Below, in pieces: positions 16,269-26,285 of a stretch of DNA of 64,000 nucleotides. Within the stretch, counting starts at the first letter, position 1; each line of letters begins with the position of its first letter. The translations under genes were made by a program, and so were the position numbers. Below the pieces are notes generated by a model. It was not told the DNA's origin, searched no databases, and worked only from the letters and a program-made list of their open reading frames with translations. Origin of the DNA: an uncultured Actinomycetes bacterium (lineage in GTDB: Bacteria; Actinomycetota; Actinomycetes; Nanopelagicales; Nanopelagicaceae); NCBI GenBank assembly GCA_903827945.1, contig CAIKKN010000006.1, positions 1 through 64,000 of the forward strand. Direction: 5' to 3'.

Positions 16269-16742
16269 ATGAGTGATCTTCGCCCGGTAGAAGTTGTTGG
16301 AGTTCGAGTTGAGATGCCTTCAAATCAGCCAATAATTCTTGTGCGAGAAGTTGATGGAGTGCGTTATCTCCCAATCTGGGTCGGGGCCGTTGAGGCGACC
16401 GCGATCGCTTTTGCCCAACAAGGTGTCACGCCGGCGAGACCGCTTACCCATGATTTGATGAAAACTTTGATTGAGGAAGTCGCTCTGCCACTGGAGGCCA
16501 TCCACCTAACCTCGCTCAAGGACGGCATCTTTTATGCCGAACTGCATTTCACGGGTGGGAAAGTAATTTCAGCAAGACCAAGTGATGCGTTGGCTCTCGG
16601 ACTGCGAACTGGAACATCGATACTTGCTACCGAAGAACTCTTCAACGCGGCCGGAATAGAGATTCCAGACCAGGCTGAAGATGAGGTTGAGAAATTTAAG
16701 GAGTTCTTGGACCACATTAACCCCGAGGACTTTGCCGGGTAA
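16269..16742 (+). CDS. DUF151 / bifunctional nuclease family protein
   Basis: A 157-residue protein of the BFN (DUF151) family: opening VEVVGVRVEMPSNQPIILVRE, LPIWVGAVEATAIAFAQQG, and SARPSDALALGLRTG in the second half. Plant members have RNase and DNase activity; the bacterial role is not settled. It lies between the two MerR-type genes, as in mycobacteria (Rv1829). The acidic C-terminal tail (EDEVEKFKEF) is usual for the family. Confidence 0.9.
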   Translation: MSDLRPVEVVGVRVEMPSNQPIILVREVDGVRYLPIWVGAVEATAIAFAQQGVTPARPLTHDLMKTLIEEVALPLEAIHLTSLKDGIFYAELHFTGGKVISARPSDALALGLRTGTSILATEELFNAAGIEIPDQAEDEVEKFKEFLDHINPEDFAG

Positions 16743-16787
16743 TCGGTTGCGCAGATAGAAATCCATGAAAATGAACCCTGAAGCATT

Positions 16788-16835
16788 GGTTGAGAGTTCG
16801 GCGTGTCGGTTATTGTTCTCTGCAAACTCTCAACC
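16788..16835. promoter_or_regulatory. 11-bp perfect inverted repeat upstream of the second merR
   Basis: GGTTGAGAGTT (16788-16798) and AACTCTCAACC (16825-16835) are exact inverse copies separated by 26 bp, in the 129-bp gap before the MerR gene. Arm centres are 37 bp apart, about 3.5 helical turns. It lacks a T-run, so a regulator-binding site (possibly autoregulation by the MerR protein or FtsR) is more likely than a terminator. The structure is seen; the regulator is inferred. Confidence 0.5.
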
Positions 16836-16871
16836 TACACTTCAGACATTCCCCATAGAAGTGAGCTTCCC

Positions 16872-17369
16872 ATGAATCAAGAGATTGGCTATCGAGGCGC
16901 GACCGCATGCGTTGCCGCTGGCATAACATACCGACAACTGGATTACTGGGCTCGTACTGGGCTTGTTGAGCCAACTATCAAGAACGCTGCTGGGTCAGGC
17001 TCACAACGCCTGTACGGCTTTAGAGACATCCTTGTTCTCAAAATCGTAAAGCGTCTTTTGGATACTGGCGTATCGTTGCAAAACATTCGTACAGCAGTTG
17101 AACACTTACGCGGTCGAGGAATTACTGAGCTTGAAAGCATGACTCTGATGAGTGACGGAGCATCAATTTATGAGTGTGCTAGCGCCGATGACATCATTGA
17201 TTTGCTGCAAGGTGGTCAAGGCGTCTTTGGAATTGCCATTAGCAAAGTCTGGACAGAAGTTGAGGGATCTCTAGCGACACTTCAGGGTGAGAATCCGTCG
17301 GATGGTTCGATTGTTGCAAATCTCACTACGGATGAGTTATTGGAGCGTAGGAAGCGCAAAGGGGCGTAA
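16872..17369 (+). CDS. MerR-family transcriptional regulator (Rv1830-like)
   Basis: A 165-residue regulator. The MerR helix-turn-helix is IGYRGATACVAAGITYRQLDYWARTGLVEPT, followed by SQRLYGFRDILVLKIVKRLLDTGVSLQNIR and a dimerisation helix, then a short C-terminal domain with no metal-binding cysteines, so it is unlikely to be a metal sensor. ATG 16872 is chosen; the frame is open to 16803, but that start lies inside the inverted repeat region. It sits just before gcvP and may control it or itself. Confidence 0.87.
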   Translation: MNQEIGYRGATACVAAGITYRQLDYWARTGLVEPTIKNAAGSGSQRLYGFRDILVLKIVKRLLDTGVSLQNIRTAVEHLRGRGITELESMTLMSDGASIYECASADDIIDLLQGGQGVFGIAISKVWTEVEGSLATLQGENPSDGSIVANLTTDELLERRKRKGA

Positions 17370-17397
17370 AGCCTAATAATCTGACCCCCTAGGCTTT
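17368..17397 (+). promoter_or_regulatory. inverted repeat between merR and gcvP
   Basis: AAAGCCTA (17368-17375) and TAGGCTTT (17390-17397) are a perfect 8-bp inverted repeat around a 14-nt loop, beginning at the merR stop codon and ending 33 nt before the gcvP start. It lacks a T-tract beyond TTT, so it is either a weak terminator or a binding site. No glycine riboswitch core was found here. Confidence 0.4.
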
Positions 17398-17430
17398 GAT
17401 GTCAGATGCCAAATCTATTGGGGGATTTCC

Positions 17431-20292
17431 TTGGGCGCTTTTAGAAGTGAGTTTGTGGACCGTCACATCGGTCCAAACGATGAGCAAATTGAATCCATGC
17501 TTCGTGAAATCGGGGCTACATCACTGACAGAATTCATTTCGAAGGTTGTACCGAATTCAATTACTATTTCAGAATCGTTAGATAAGCATCTGCCATCTGC
17601 AATCTCAGAAGAAGCGGCGATTGAAGAGCTGCGGTTATTGGCCAATCAGAATGTAGTTACGCGCTCTCTCATAGGAATTGGTTATTACGGAACGATTACT
17701 CCACCAGTTGTTCTCCGAAATATTTTAGAGAATCCAGCTTGGTACACCGCGTATACGCCATACCAACCTGAAATTAGTCAAGGTCGATTAGAAGCAATCT
17801 TTGCCTTTCAAACTGCGGTCTCTGATTTAACAGGACTTCCAATTGCAAATGCTTCGATGCTTGATGAAGCAACTGCTGCGGCAGAAGCTATGACGCTAGC
17901 TCGCAGACAATGGAGCGGTGAGGATTCTGCAGTATTTGTCATTGATGAAGCGTTGCATCCACACGTGAAGGCAGTTATACATACGAGAGCAAATCCACTC
18001 AAGATTGTTGTGAAGGAAAGTGCGATAACACAAGAAGCGCTTTCCACAGTGGAAGAGCAAGTTTTTGGAGTTATTGGCGCCGCTCATTCGACTTATGGAG
18101 CTGCGCAGGATCTCGCCCCTCTTTTTCGTTTTGCGCATGAGCACAATGCACTCGCAATCGTAGATTGTGATTTGTTAGCACTGACTTTGTACAAAACTCC
18201 GGGGGAGTGGGGCGCGGATGTTGCGGTTGGTTCAGCGCAGCGTTTTGGAGTACCTATGGGATTTGGTGGCCCACACGCTGGATTTATGTCAGTACGCCAA
18301 GGTTTAGAACGCGGAATTCCAGGCCGGTTAGTTGGTCAAAGTGTTGATGTGCACGGGAATCCAGGATTTCGACTCGCGCTACAAACTCGCGAGCAACATA
18401 TTCGCAGAGATAAAGCGACGTCGAATATTTGCACAGCGCAAGTTCTACTTGCCGTCATGAGCGCTTTCTATGCGATGTGGCATGGACCAGCAGGCCTAAC
18501 TAACATAGCAACACGAGTGCGCTCAAACACGCACGCACTTCGAGCTGCCATTAAGAGTGCGGGATTCGTTGTCTCTGAGGGAGAAGTTTTTGACACATTC
18601 ATTGTGGATTCTGCTCCTATCGCAACTCCTGGCTATAACTTTCGCAATATTGACGGTAAGCACATTGGAATTTCACTTGACGAAACAGTGACAAAAAAGG
18701 AACTAATTGAAATAGCCAGTTTCTTTGGAGCAAAGTTTGAGAGTGGGGAAGTGGCTCTTCCCGCAGATCTGAAGCGCAATTCAACCTTCCTGACTCATAG
18801 AATCTTTAATGATTATCATTCAGAGACAGGAATGTTGCGCTACATCCGCGCTCTTTCAGATAGAGATTTGGCTCTAGATCGGTCAATGATTCCGTTGGGT
18901 TCTTGCACAATGAAACTTAATGCGACTTCGGAAATGATTCCCGTGACTTGGCCAGAATTTTCTTCGCTTCATCCATTTGCACCTGTAAATCAGACTGGTG
19001 GCATCCGGGAAATGATTTCGCAGTTAAGCCAATGGCTGATAGACATCACTGGTTACGATGCAGTCTCATTGCAACCAAATGCGGGATCTCAAGGAGAATT
19101 TGCGGGCCTTCTTGCCATTCGTAACTATCTCGATGCACGCGGGGAAGAAGAGCGTAATATTTGCTTAATTCCATCAAGTGCTCATGGAACAAATGCAGCC
19201 TCAGCTGTAATGGCGGGCATGAAAGTAGTTGTCGTTTCTTGTGATGATTCCGGAAACGTATCGGTAGAGGATCTGAAGGAGAAGATCGCCACGCATTCCA
19301 GCGCTTTGGCCTGCCTGATGGTTACATATCCTTCAACTCACGGTGTATTTGAAACTGCAATCACCGAAATTTGCGCACTGGTACACGATGCGGGTGGGCA
19401 GGTTTATGTAGATGGCGCCAACCTGAATGCTCTTGTAGGACTCGCTCAGCCTGGGAAATTTGGCGCTGATGTTTCCCACCTTAATCTGCACAAAACTTTC
19501 TGTATTCCACATGGCGGAGGAGGCCCAGGAGTTGGGCCGGTAATTTCTCGCGCTCACCTAGCGCCTTTCTTGCCAAACCATCCATTGGATGAATTGGCCG
19601 GACCAAGCACCGGTCCGGGCGCTGTAAGTTCGGCGCCATTTGGATCTGCCAGCATTTTGCCTATCTCGTGGATGTATATCCGAATGATGGGTGGATCAGG
19701 GCTAACAAAGGCAACCCAAGTTGCGATTTTGTCTGCCAATTACATCGCCGCCAAGTTGGACCAGCATTTTCCGGTTCTGTACAAAGGTGAGAATGGTTTT
19801 GTGGCCCATGAATGTATTTTGGATATGCGCGAGATTACAAAGCGCACCGGGGTAACCGTCGATGATGTAGCAAAGCGTTTGATGGATCATGGATTTCACG
19901 CCCCAACTATGAGTTTCCCAGTAGCTGGAACCTTTATGGTTGAACCAACCGAATCTGAGGATGTCTCTGAACTTGATAGGTTCATACAAGCCATGATTTC
20001 GATTCGCGCAGAAATTGCAGATATTGAAAAGGGGGAGTTGGTGGTTGAGCAATCTCCTCTTCGCCATGCACCGCACACCGATGTCGACTTATTGCAGAAA
20101 GAATGGAATCGTAAATATTCACGTTCTGTTGGGGCTTTCCCTAACGGCGTTGTTCTCGGCATAGGTCAAAGCGGTAAATATTGGCCGACCACAGGGCGCA
20201 TAGACGGCGTTTACGGGGATAGGAATCTTGTCTGTGCCTGCTTGCCTATCGAGGAGCTAGCCGCGGATTTGAACGCCCAAATTCTTAATTAA
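17431..20292 (+). CDS. gcvP: glycine dehydrogenase (decarboxylating), P protein
   Basis: PLP enzyme that decarboxylates glycine and loads the aminomethyl group on lipoyl-GcvH. At 953 residues it is the single-chain form holding both halves; the PLP lysine is in the [17 protein letters not shown] segment of the second half. The start appears to be TTG at 17431, with GGGGGA (17420-17425) five nt upstream, giving [16 protein letters not shown], the usual family N-terminus; no ATG or GTG fits better. It converges with the ppm gene. Confidence 0.95.
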   Translation: MGAFRSEFVDRHIGPNDEQIESMLREIGATSLTEFISKVVPNSITISESLDKHLPSAISEEAAIEELRLLANQNVVTRSLIGIGYYGTITPPVVLRNILENPAWYTAYTPYQPEISQGRLEAIFAFQTAVSDLTGLPIANASMLDEATAAAEAMTLARRQWSGEDSAVFVIDEALHPHVKAVIHTRANPLKIVVKESAITQEALSTVEEQVFGVIGAAHSTYGAAQDLAPLFRFAHEHNALAIVDCDLLALTLYKTPGEWGADVAVGSAQRFGVPMGFGGPHAGFMSVRQGLERGIPGRLVGQSVDVHGNPGFRLALQTREQHIRRDKATSNICTAQVLLAVMSAFYAMWHGPAGLTNIATRVRSNTHALRAAIKSAGFVVSEGEVFDTFIVDSAPIATPGYNFRNIDGKHIGISLDETVTKKELIEIASFFGAKFESGEVALPADLKRNSTFLTHRIFNDYHSETGMLRYIRALSDRDLALDRSMIPLGSCTMKLNATSEMIPVTWPEFSSLHPFAPVNQTGGIREMISQLSQWLIDITGYDAVSLQPNAGSQGEFAGLLAIRNYLDARGEEERNICLIPSSAHGTNAASAVMAGMKVVVVSCDDSGNVSVEDLKEKIATHSSALACLMVTYPSTHGVFETAITEICALVHDAGGQVYVDGANLNALVGLAQPGKFGADVSHLNLHKTFCIPHGGGGPGVGPVISRAHLAPFLPNHPLDELAGPSTGPGAVSSAPFGSASILPISWMYIRMMGGSGLTKATQVAILSANYIAAKLDQHFPVLYKGENGFVAHECILDMREITKRTGVTVDDVAKRLMDHGFHAPTMSFPVAGTFMVEPTESEDVSELDRFIQAMISIRAEIADIEKGELVVEQSPLRHAPHTDVDLLQKEWNRKYSRSVGAFPNGVVLGIGQSGKYWPTTGRIDGVYGDRNLVCACLPIEELAADLNAQILN

Positions 20293-20320
20293 CATAATGT
20301 AGATTATCGGGCTAATACTA

Positions 20321-21055
20321 TCAACCGGAAAGTCGCTGGAGCCCCCATTTTGTGGTCTGCAGAAGAGCTTCCAAGACAATCTTCTTACTCATCTTGGATT
20401 GTCCCTGAGTACGCTCAATAAAGGTTATGGGAACTTGAGCAATAGATAACCCGGCATCGTGGGCTCTCATTGCCATTTCTATTTGAAATCCGTATCCGAG
20501 ACTTTCAACTTTTAAGTAATCCACTTTCTTCAAGCAATTATTGGTTAAGACACGATATCCACCAGTTAAGTCTTTGTATGGCAAACGCAGAACAATTTGG
20601 GCGTATTTCGTGCCGATTCTTGATATCAATCTACGACTCAGTGGCCAATTAACGACCTCACCACCTGGCATCCATCTTGTACCAATGACCAAATCAGATC
20701 CTGAGGCTGCCCTGAGAAGGTGAACTAGTTCCTCTGGTTGATGGCTTCCATCTGCATCACATTCCACAAAAAGATCGAAATTTCGTTCAACTCCCCAAGA
20801 AAGGCCAGCCAGATATGCCGGACCGAGACCAGCTTTTTTCTCGCGACGAAGAATCTGGACGTTACTAAAGTTGGATTTTGCAACCAATTCTGCAGTTCCA
20901 TCTGGTGAGTTGTCATCGATGACCAATATTTGCCAACGATAGGAGTTACTGAGCGCTGTCATAGCCTTTTCCAGACGTTGCAGAATCTCAATGATGTTCT
21001 CTGACTCGTTATAAGTAGGAATACAGATCAAGACGCTTGGTAATGTGGTTAACAT
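20321..21055 (-). CDS. ppm: polyprenol monophosphomannose synthase
   Basis: GT2 glycosyltransferase of the dolichol-phosphate mannose synthase family that charges polyprenyl phosphate with mannose from GDP-mannose for lipoglycan or protein mannosylation at the membrane. Motifs: IPTYNESENI, VIDDNSPDGT, and the metal-binding ECDADGSHQPEEL. The 244-residue protein is the catalytic part alone; the membrane acyltransferase domain fused to mycobacterial Ppm1 is absent. It starts 9 nt after the exonuclease gene and is the last gene of the pafB-to-ppm series. Confidence 0.9.
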   Translation of the reverse strand: MLTTLPSVLICIPTYNESENIIEILQRLEKAMTALSNSYRWQILVIDDNSPDGTAELVAKSNFSNVQILRREKKAGLGPAYLAGLSWGVERNFDLFVECDADGSHQPEELVHLLRAASGSDLVIGTRWMPGGEVVNWPLSRRLISRIGTKYAQIVLRLPYKDLTGGYRVLTNNCLKKVDYLKVESLGYGFQIEMAMRAHDAGLSIAQVPITFIERTQGQSKMSKKIVLEALLQTTKWGLQRLSG

Positions 21056-21064
21056 AACGTTTTC

Positions 21065-21967
21065 TCACCAACCAATTGCCGAGATAAATCTATCGACACT
21101 CGCGCCCAGATTATGCTCTTCCTTCAATTGATACACCTTGCTTAGATCCGGTTGTGTCTTTGGTATTTGCAAATCAATCTGCGGAATTGGAACGTCTAGT
21201 GCGCAGTGCACCAATTTCTCCGCAATATTCGCATAATCGATGTCAGCTAGCAATTTTTTTCGCAGAGCGGGAGTTAGGCGTTCATCATCTGCTTGAGCAG
21301 CTTGGAGAACTTCCTGCATGGAGAAAAAATTATTTGCTATGACGGCAGCTCCCTTTTCACCAATACCGCGTATGCCAGGTAGGCCATCTGATGCATCTCC
21401 TCTAATCATTGCAAAGAGTGCGTATCGATCCCCTGGTATCTCGTATCTGCCCGCAATCCACTTCTTATCTACAAGGTCGTGGTTTGCGATTCCACGCGCA
21501 AGATAAACAACTTTAACTTTTCGTTTGTCGTCCACGAGTTGAAAAAGATCGCGGTCCCCAGTAACTATAAGGGTTGGGCCAGGTTCCTTCACGCTGTATG
21601 TTGCAATCACATCGTCTGCCTCGTAGTCATCAGCTCCGATTAGTGGGATTCCCAATGCGTCAAGTACATCTAAAAGAATAGGAATCTGTGGCGTCAACGT
21701 TTCTGGTTCGGCCTCTTCCCCGCCGCCATCATCAACCCTGTTTGCCTTATATTCAGGAAACAATTCCACTCTCCACGAAGGTCGCCAATCGCCATCTAAA
21801 CAAGCCACAATTCGATTAGGTTTATATTGCGCAATTAACCTTGCGCTCATATCTAGAAATCCTCTTATTGCATGTACCGGCTCACCTCGTGAATTAACTA
21901 AAGTATCGGGCATGCCGTAGTACGCGCGATACCAAAGAGAGGCACTGTCTAGAAGCATCAGGGTCAT
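21065..21967 (-). CDS. 5'-3' exonuclease (FEN/PolA N-terminal-like)
   Basis: Stand-alone 300-residue flap-type 5' nuclease, homologous to the N-terminal domain of DNA polymerase I but without a polymerase. Metal-binding residues are visible in LLDSASLWYRAYYG, the YKANR loop, DDYEADDVIATY and TGDRDLFQLV; the helix-hairpin-helix DGLPGIRGIGEKGA binds DNA. It overlaps the helY stop by 4 nt (ATGA). The mycobacterial counterpart (Rv2090) has the same neighbours. Probably repair or Okazaki-fragment processing. Confidence 0.91.
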   Translation of the reverse strand: MTLMLLDSASLWYRAYYGMPDTLVNSRGEPVHAIRGFLDMSARLIAQYKPNRIVACLDGDWRPSWRVELFPEYKANRVDDGGGEEAEPETLTPQIPILLDVLDALGIPLIGADDYEADDVIATYSVKEPGPTLIVTGDRDLFQLVDDKRKVKVVYLARGIANHDLVDKKWIAGRYEIPGDRYALFAMIRGDASDGLPGIRGIGEKGAAVIANNFFSMQEVLQAAQADDERLTPALRKKLLADIDYANIAEKLVHCALDVPIPQIDLQIPKTQPDLSKVYQLKEEHNLGASVDRFISAIGW

Positions 21968-24360
21968 CCGACTACTCCTGCATATGTAACCACTCCCCTG
22001 TCGACACGTTTAAGGGCTTCTTCAATAACTGGAGCTAATTCTTGTGATGCATTCCCTAACTGTCTGAGTAGATCAATAATCTGCTTCATTGAACGCACGA
22101 AATCTCCAACAGTTGTTTCGGTTCCGCGTAAAATTGAGGAGAGTGAATGACCACTGGCCCATCGATAAGAACCCCAACAAAATCCAATGTCAGGTTCTCT
22201 CATAGGCTCCAAACCAAGATCGAGTTCACGTTCGTGCAATTCGTGCCAGATATTCACAACTTGCCCCAAAGTATCTTGAACTTTTCCGTGAGGAATCTTT
22301 GGGCTTTCTTCGCGCCTAGCTTCATAAACAAGACTAGAAAGAACGGAGACCAGTTCCGACGCGTTCAATCCAACGAGTATGTCTTTGCGTACTAGCTCTG
22401 AAATAAGTAAGTCAGTCTCACCATAAATCTTTGCAAGTAAGCGGCCAGGTGGTGTGATTGTATTTGCCTCCAAATAGCCAAGTTCCTTCAACATAATCTG
22501 AACCAAATCAAAACGTCGAGCAATAACATCCGTGCGATTACTCACACGCTCCTGAAGTCCGCGATTTTCGCGGATCAATCGTGAAGCTCGATCAGCAAGC
22601 CTTGCGTGTTGCTCTCTGTCTGCGCAACCGTGACAAGGATGGCTTCGCAGGCTGCGTCGAAGTTCAATTATTCGCTCTTCGGCCAGTAAACGCTTCTTCT
22701 TTGAGTTCTTAGAGAGAGATTTTTCGATATCTCGAAGCTCTTCCTTTATCTCGGTATAAGCAAGAAAATCACCTAAATGACATGCAACACTTTCACGAAG
22801 TTGATTGATCGCTTCTTCATTCTTGCGCATCTGTCGAGATAATCCGACTACGGCTTTATCGGCCTGGTATTGAGCAAATGAAGATTCTAATGAAGTGCGT
22901 GCTCGAGTCGCCCCAAGTTGCGAAATGAGATTGATTGTCATGTTGTATGTAGGTTTAAAACTGCTGCGTAATGGATATGTGCGCGTAGATGCAAGCCCTG
23001 CGAGTGACGCTGAATCCGTATCACGATTCCAAATCACGACGGCATTTCCTTCAATATCAATTCCTCTGCGACCGGCTCTTCCGGTTAACTGAGTAAATTC
23101 TCCGGGAGTGATTGTTACGTGCGCTTCACCGTTCCACTTGCTTAGTTTCTCCAGCACCACCGTTCTGGCAGGCATATTTATTCCCAATGCAAGGGTTTCT
23201 GTTGCAAAGATTGCTTTGACTAAACCTCTTTGAAAGAGTTCTTCGACGACCTCTTTAAAGGTTGGGAGCATTCCGGCGTGATGAGCAGCTATTCCTTTTT
23301 CTAATGCATCTAACCACTCGTGAAAACCTAGGATGCTGAGATCTTCTTCGGGAATATGATTCGTTTTCGCAAAAGCGACCTCACGGATGGCACTTCTCTC
23401 ATCTGCGTTCGTCAACTTCAAGCCCGAATCGACACACTGCTTAACTGCTGCGGCACAAGCTGCCCGCGAAAAAATAAAGGTAATTGCTGGCAACATTCCC
23501 TGCCTATTAAGTTTCTCGATAACTTCTGCTCTTCCTAAAGGCTTAGACCCACTTTGGAATGACTCGGGATTTCTCCAGTTTCGACTGCTCTTGTGCCCCT
23601 TACCGCTTCCCTGCTCACTTACTCGAATTCGACGATGCGATTCCTTTTCTAGGGTCAAAATTTCAGGATTCACTTTTCCGTTCTCAGCAAAAAGGTCCAA
23701 CAACCGGTTTCCAAACATTACGTGTTGGTAAAGAGGCACGGGCCTCGTCTCCGAAAGGATTACTTCAGTACTGCCTCGCACTGCCTGCAACCAATCACCA
23801 AACTCTTCTGCGTTGGAGACGGTTGCCGAAAGAGAAACAACTTGGACACTGTCAGCCAGGTGAATGAGAACTTCTTCCCAAACAGCGCCTCTAAACCGAT
23901 CGGCTAGATAATGGACTTCATCCATGACCACAAATCCGAGGTCTCGTAGGGCTTGCGGAGAGGCATACAACATATTTCTCAAAACCTCTGTAGTCATAAC
24001 CACAACTGCCGCATCAGAATTTATATTTGTGTCACCTGTCAGGAGGCCAACCTTTTCTTCACCGAACATCGCTTTCAAATCTTGATATTTCTGATTAGAA
24101 AGAGCCTTTATAGGCGCGGTATAGAAACATCGCCGGCCCGTTTCAAGAGCTAGGAATGCTGCGAATTCGCCGACAATTGTCTTGCCAGCTCCGGTGGGAG
24201 CGGCAACCAAGACACCGTGCCCTTCTTCAAGAAATTCACATGCCTCAGTTTGAAAATCATCGAATGGGAATGCATATTTTTCAGCAAAAGAACGTAGCTT
24301 TACATAGCGCATTCTCTGTTTCGCAGCAGCCAATTTTTCAGCTGGCGAAAGTTCAATCAC
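21964..24360 (-). CDS. helY: Ski2-like DEAD/DEAH-box RNA helicase HelY
   Basis: Superfamily 2 helicase of about 798 residues. Core motifs: VAAPTGAGKT (Walker A), MDEVHYL (DEVH box), SATVSN (motif III) and GRAGRRGID (motif VI), followed by an rRNA-processing-arch/DSHCT-like C-terminal half containing a CxxC...C stretch (HPCHGCADRE). Related to Mtr4/Ski2 and likely acts in RNA turnover. GTG 24360 gives a GTGA overlap with the preceding kinase gene; an in-frame GTG at 24369 is equally possible. Confidence 0.93.
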   Translation of the reverse strand: MIELSPAEKLAAAKQRMRYVKLRSFAEKYAFPFDDFQTEACEFLEEGHGVLVAAPTGAGKTIVGEFAAFLALETGRRCFYTAPIKALSNQKYQDLKAMFGEEKVGLLTGDTNINSDAAVVVMTTEVLRNMLYASPQALRDLGFVVMDEVHYLADRFRGAVWEEVLIHLADSVQVVSLSATVSNAEEFGDWLQAVRGSTEVILSETRPVPLYQHVMFGNRLLDLFAENGKVNPEILTLEKESHRRIRVSEQGSGKGHKSSRNWRNPESFQSGSKPLGRAEVIEKLNRQGMLPAITFIFSRAACAAAVKQCVDSGLKLTNADERSAIREVAFAKTNHIPEEDLSILGFHEWLDALEKGIAAHHAGMLPTFKEVVEELFQRGLVKAIFATETLALGINMPARTVVLEKLSKWNGEAHVTITPGEFTQLTGRAGRRGIDIEGNAVVIWNRDTDSASLAGLASTRTYPLRSSFKPTYNMTINLISQLGATRARTSLESSFAQYQADKAVVGLSRQMRKNEEAINQLRESVACHLGDFLAYTEIKEELRDIEKSLSKNSKKKRLLAEERIIELRRSLRSHPCHGCADREQHARLADRASRLIRENRGLQERVSNRTDVIARRFDLVQIMLKELGYLEANTITPPGRLLAKIYGETDLLISELVRKDILVGLNASELVSVLSSLVYEARREESPKIPHGKVQDTLGQVVNIWHELHERELDLGLEPMREPDIGFCWGSYRWASGHSLSSILRGTETTVGDFVRSMKQIIDLLRQLGNASQELAPVIEEALKRVDRGVVTYAGVVG

Positions 24361-25238
24361 GCGATCCACGTTAACATCGCGAGTGGGACAACCGTCGCCG
24401 AGATTGGAAGAGATCCAATCCGTTCACCATCTGCATAGGCGATTGCATTACTTTGCAAAGTAATTGAGGAACATCTGCGGATTTGGACCGCACGGTGTCC
24501 AATGTGATTTCCCGAGAAAACACGTGGGAAAACGCGGATGAACTCTCTTACCGGAATGGGTTTGAGCAAGAGAACGTCAAAAAGACCATCTTGCGCATTT
24601 GCATCTGGACATACTTGCATCCCTCCCCCGTAGCTCTTGCCATTTGCAATAGCAACCAACATCGATCCCGACTCCTCTTCCTTGCCGTCGATGGTGATCT
24701 TGTACGTACGTGGGACAAAGAATGGCAGCTCCCGGGCTGTGGCGATTACGTATTTAAGTTTTCCTCGTATGAATCTATATGAATTGGCTCGCTCGTTCAC
24801 AAGTGAATCAAATCCAGTGCTCAACACTTGTCCAAACCAGATCTCGGTATCCCCATGTTTTATGAGTCCCATATCAATATTTGCAGGTGACTTTTCACGA
24901 ATGAGTTGAACCAATTGTTCGGCCTTCAAACCAAATGTGCCTACAGAGCGAGAAAAGTCGTTGCCTGTTCCTGCCGGCGCTACAAGCAACGGAATTCGAT
25001 ACTTGATTGCACCTGGAAACATTGCGTGTGCTAAACCATCGCCGCCAACGCTGATGATTGTGGAGAATGGGTCTTTCTGGTGAATGCGTTCAAAAGTAAT
25101 GAGGGTTTCAGAAAGAGTTCTTTCGCGTATTAACGTGAAATGCAAACCCGTTTGAGTGAGCGTTCGAGCGATTTTTTCGCCGAAGCGCTTCCCTTTTCCG
25201 CCACCGGACTTGGAATTAACAACAAGGGCAATATTCAC
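24357..25238 (-). CDS. diacylglycerol/sphingosine kinase-family lipid kinase
   Basis: A 293-residue lipid kinase of the DAGK catalytic family, which phosphorylates diacylglycerol or another lipid alcohol with ATP. Seen: NSKSGGGKG near the start, the nucleotide motif SVGGDGLAHAM (GGDGL instead of the common GGDGT) and APAGTGNDFSRSVG. GTG 25238 overlaps the tatC stop (GTGA) and has GAGG five nt upstream; a longer TTG start at 25256 is less likely. The substrate is not known. Same position as the Rv2092c neighbourhood in mycobacteria only in part. Confidence 0.85.
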   Translation of the reverse strand: MNIALVVNSKSGGGKGKRFGEKIARTLTQTGLHFTLIRERTLSETLITFERIHQKDPFSTIISVGGDGLAHAMFPGAIKYRIPLLVAPAGTGNDFSRSVGTFGLKAEQLVQLIREKSPANIDMGLIKHGDTEIWFGQVLSTGFDSLVNERANSYRFIRGKLKYVIATARELPFFVPRTYKITIDGKEEESGSMLVAIANGKSYGGGMQVCPDANAQDGLFDVLLLKPIPVREFIRVFPRVFSGNHIGHRAVQIRRCSSITLQSNAIAYADGERIGSLPISATVVPLAMLTWIA

Positions 25239-26011
25239 CTGCGCCTCACTTTCCAACCATTATCGTGGAAAATTCCAAAGAACGCCGCCGCGAAATAGAA
25301 AAACCACATAGGCACTGCCAAGAGCAACATCGTGAAAGGATCACCCGTCGGCACAAACACTGCCGAAAAAACCGTGATTGCAAAGACGACATAACGCCAA
25401 GGCTTGAGCATGCTTCGTCCGCTAACAATGTTCATGAGGTTCAGCGCGAGCAGAAACACTGGAAGTTCAAAAGCTATGCCAAAAACTAAGAAAAGCTTCA
25501 AAACAAATACCAAGTACTCATCAAACCTAATGAGATTTGAGAGGTTTGTCGGAGTGAGACCCATTATCTGTTCGATCGCAATTGGCAGTAGCCAATATGC
25601 AAAATACACGCCGGCCATGAAGAAGGGGGTCGCCAGAAATAGGAACGAGAGAGAGTAACGCTTCTCCTTCTTCTTAAGCGCCGGTGAAATGAAAGCCCAA
25701 AGTTGATACAGCCAAATTGGAGAGGACAAAATAATTCCAACAAAAATTGCTACGCTAATTTTTAAGTTGAGGGGTCCTAGTACTCCGTTGATGTACAGAG
25801 TTCCACATCCTTCGTTCAATGCAGAGGATTTCAATTTGAGCTCACAAATGGGATGTGAAAGCTTTTCAACTATATGGTCATAAAATATCCAGCCAACGGA
25901 TCCACCTAAAATAATTCCAAGGGCAGCACGGAAAAGTCGTTTACGCAATTCACGGAAATGTTCAAGAAGAGGCATGCTGCCGCGTTCTGGCCCGGACATC
26001 TCATCCGTCAT
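25235..26011 (-). CDS. tatC: Sec-independent protein translocase TatC
   Basis: Six-helix membrane receptor of the twin-arginine export pathway that binds RR signal peptides. The 258-residue protein has the conserved N-terminal MPLLEHFRELRKRLF with the LxEHxxELRxR motif, a periplasmic loop with a pair of cysteines, then six hydrophobic segments. It follows tatA by 31 nt and precedes the lipid kinase with a GTGA overlap. Together with TatA this gives a minimal TatAC system; a tatB gene is not in this window. Confidence 0.95.
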   Translation of the reverse strand: MTDEMSGPERGSMPLLEHFRELRKRLFRAALGIILGGSVGWIFYDHIVEKLSHPICELKLKSSALNEGCGTLYINGVLGPLNLKISVAIFVGIILSSPIWLYQLWAFISPALKKKEKRYSLSFLFLATPFFMAGVYFAYWLLPIAIEQIMGLTPTNLSNLIRFDEYLVFVLKLFLVFGIAFELPVFLLALNLMNIVSGRSMLKPWRYVVFAITVFSAVFVPTGDPFTMLLLAVPMWFFYFAAAFFGIFHDNGWKVRRR

Positions 26012-26042
26012 TGTTTAGTCACGATATTCAAGGCGTTAGGTT

Positions 26043-26225
26043 CTAGTTCTTTAAATCTTTCCCTGGCTTACCCTCAGTAGAGTCAGTATCGTCCTTGAGT
26101 TCAGATTTAAAGATCTTGAGTGATCGAGCAACAGATTTAGCTGAGTCAGGTAGTCGTTTAGCTCCAAATAAAACAACAAAAACTAGTGCTACAACAATGA
26201 TGTGCCAAGGTCTTAACTCGCCCAT
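26043..26225 (-). CDS. tatA: Sec-independent protein translocase TatA
   Basis: Pore-forming subunit of the Tat pathway. The 60-residue protein has one N-terminal transmembrane helix (HIIVVALVFVVLFGAKRLPD), the FGxxKLPD-type hinge as FGAKRLPD, an amphipathic helix SAKSVARSLKIFKSE and a charged acidic tail. ATG 26225 has AGGGGGA upstream. It lies between pafC and tatC, the standard actinobacterial order. Confidence 0.95.
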   Translation of the reverse strand: MGELRPWHIIVVALVFVVLFGAKRLPDSAKSVARSLKIFKSELKDDTDSTEGKPGKDLKN

Positions 26226-26285
26226 TTTTCCCCCTACGTAATCGCAACTGTGTGTGAAATCCTACCATTCACTAATTCTCTGTTT

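Noticed and set aside
14611-17431. Glycine riboswitch before gcvH or gcvP
   Set aside because: The leaders are short (33 and 61 nt) and lack the tandem aptamer core; only simple dyads are present.
24357-25238. GGDGL in the lipid kinase as an inactive active site
   Set aside because: GGDGL/SGDGL occurs in active sphingosine-type kinases, so the change from GGDGT is not evidence of loss.
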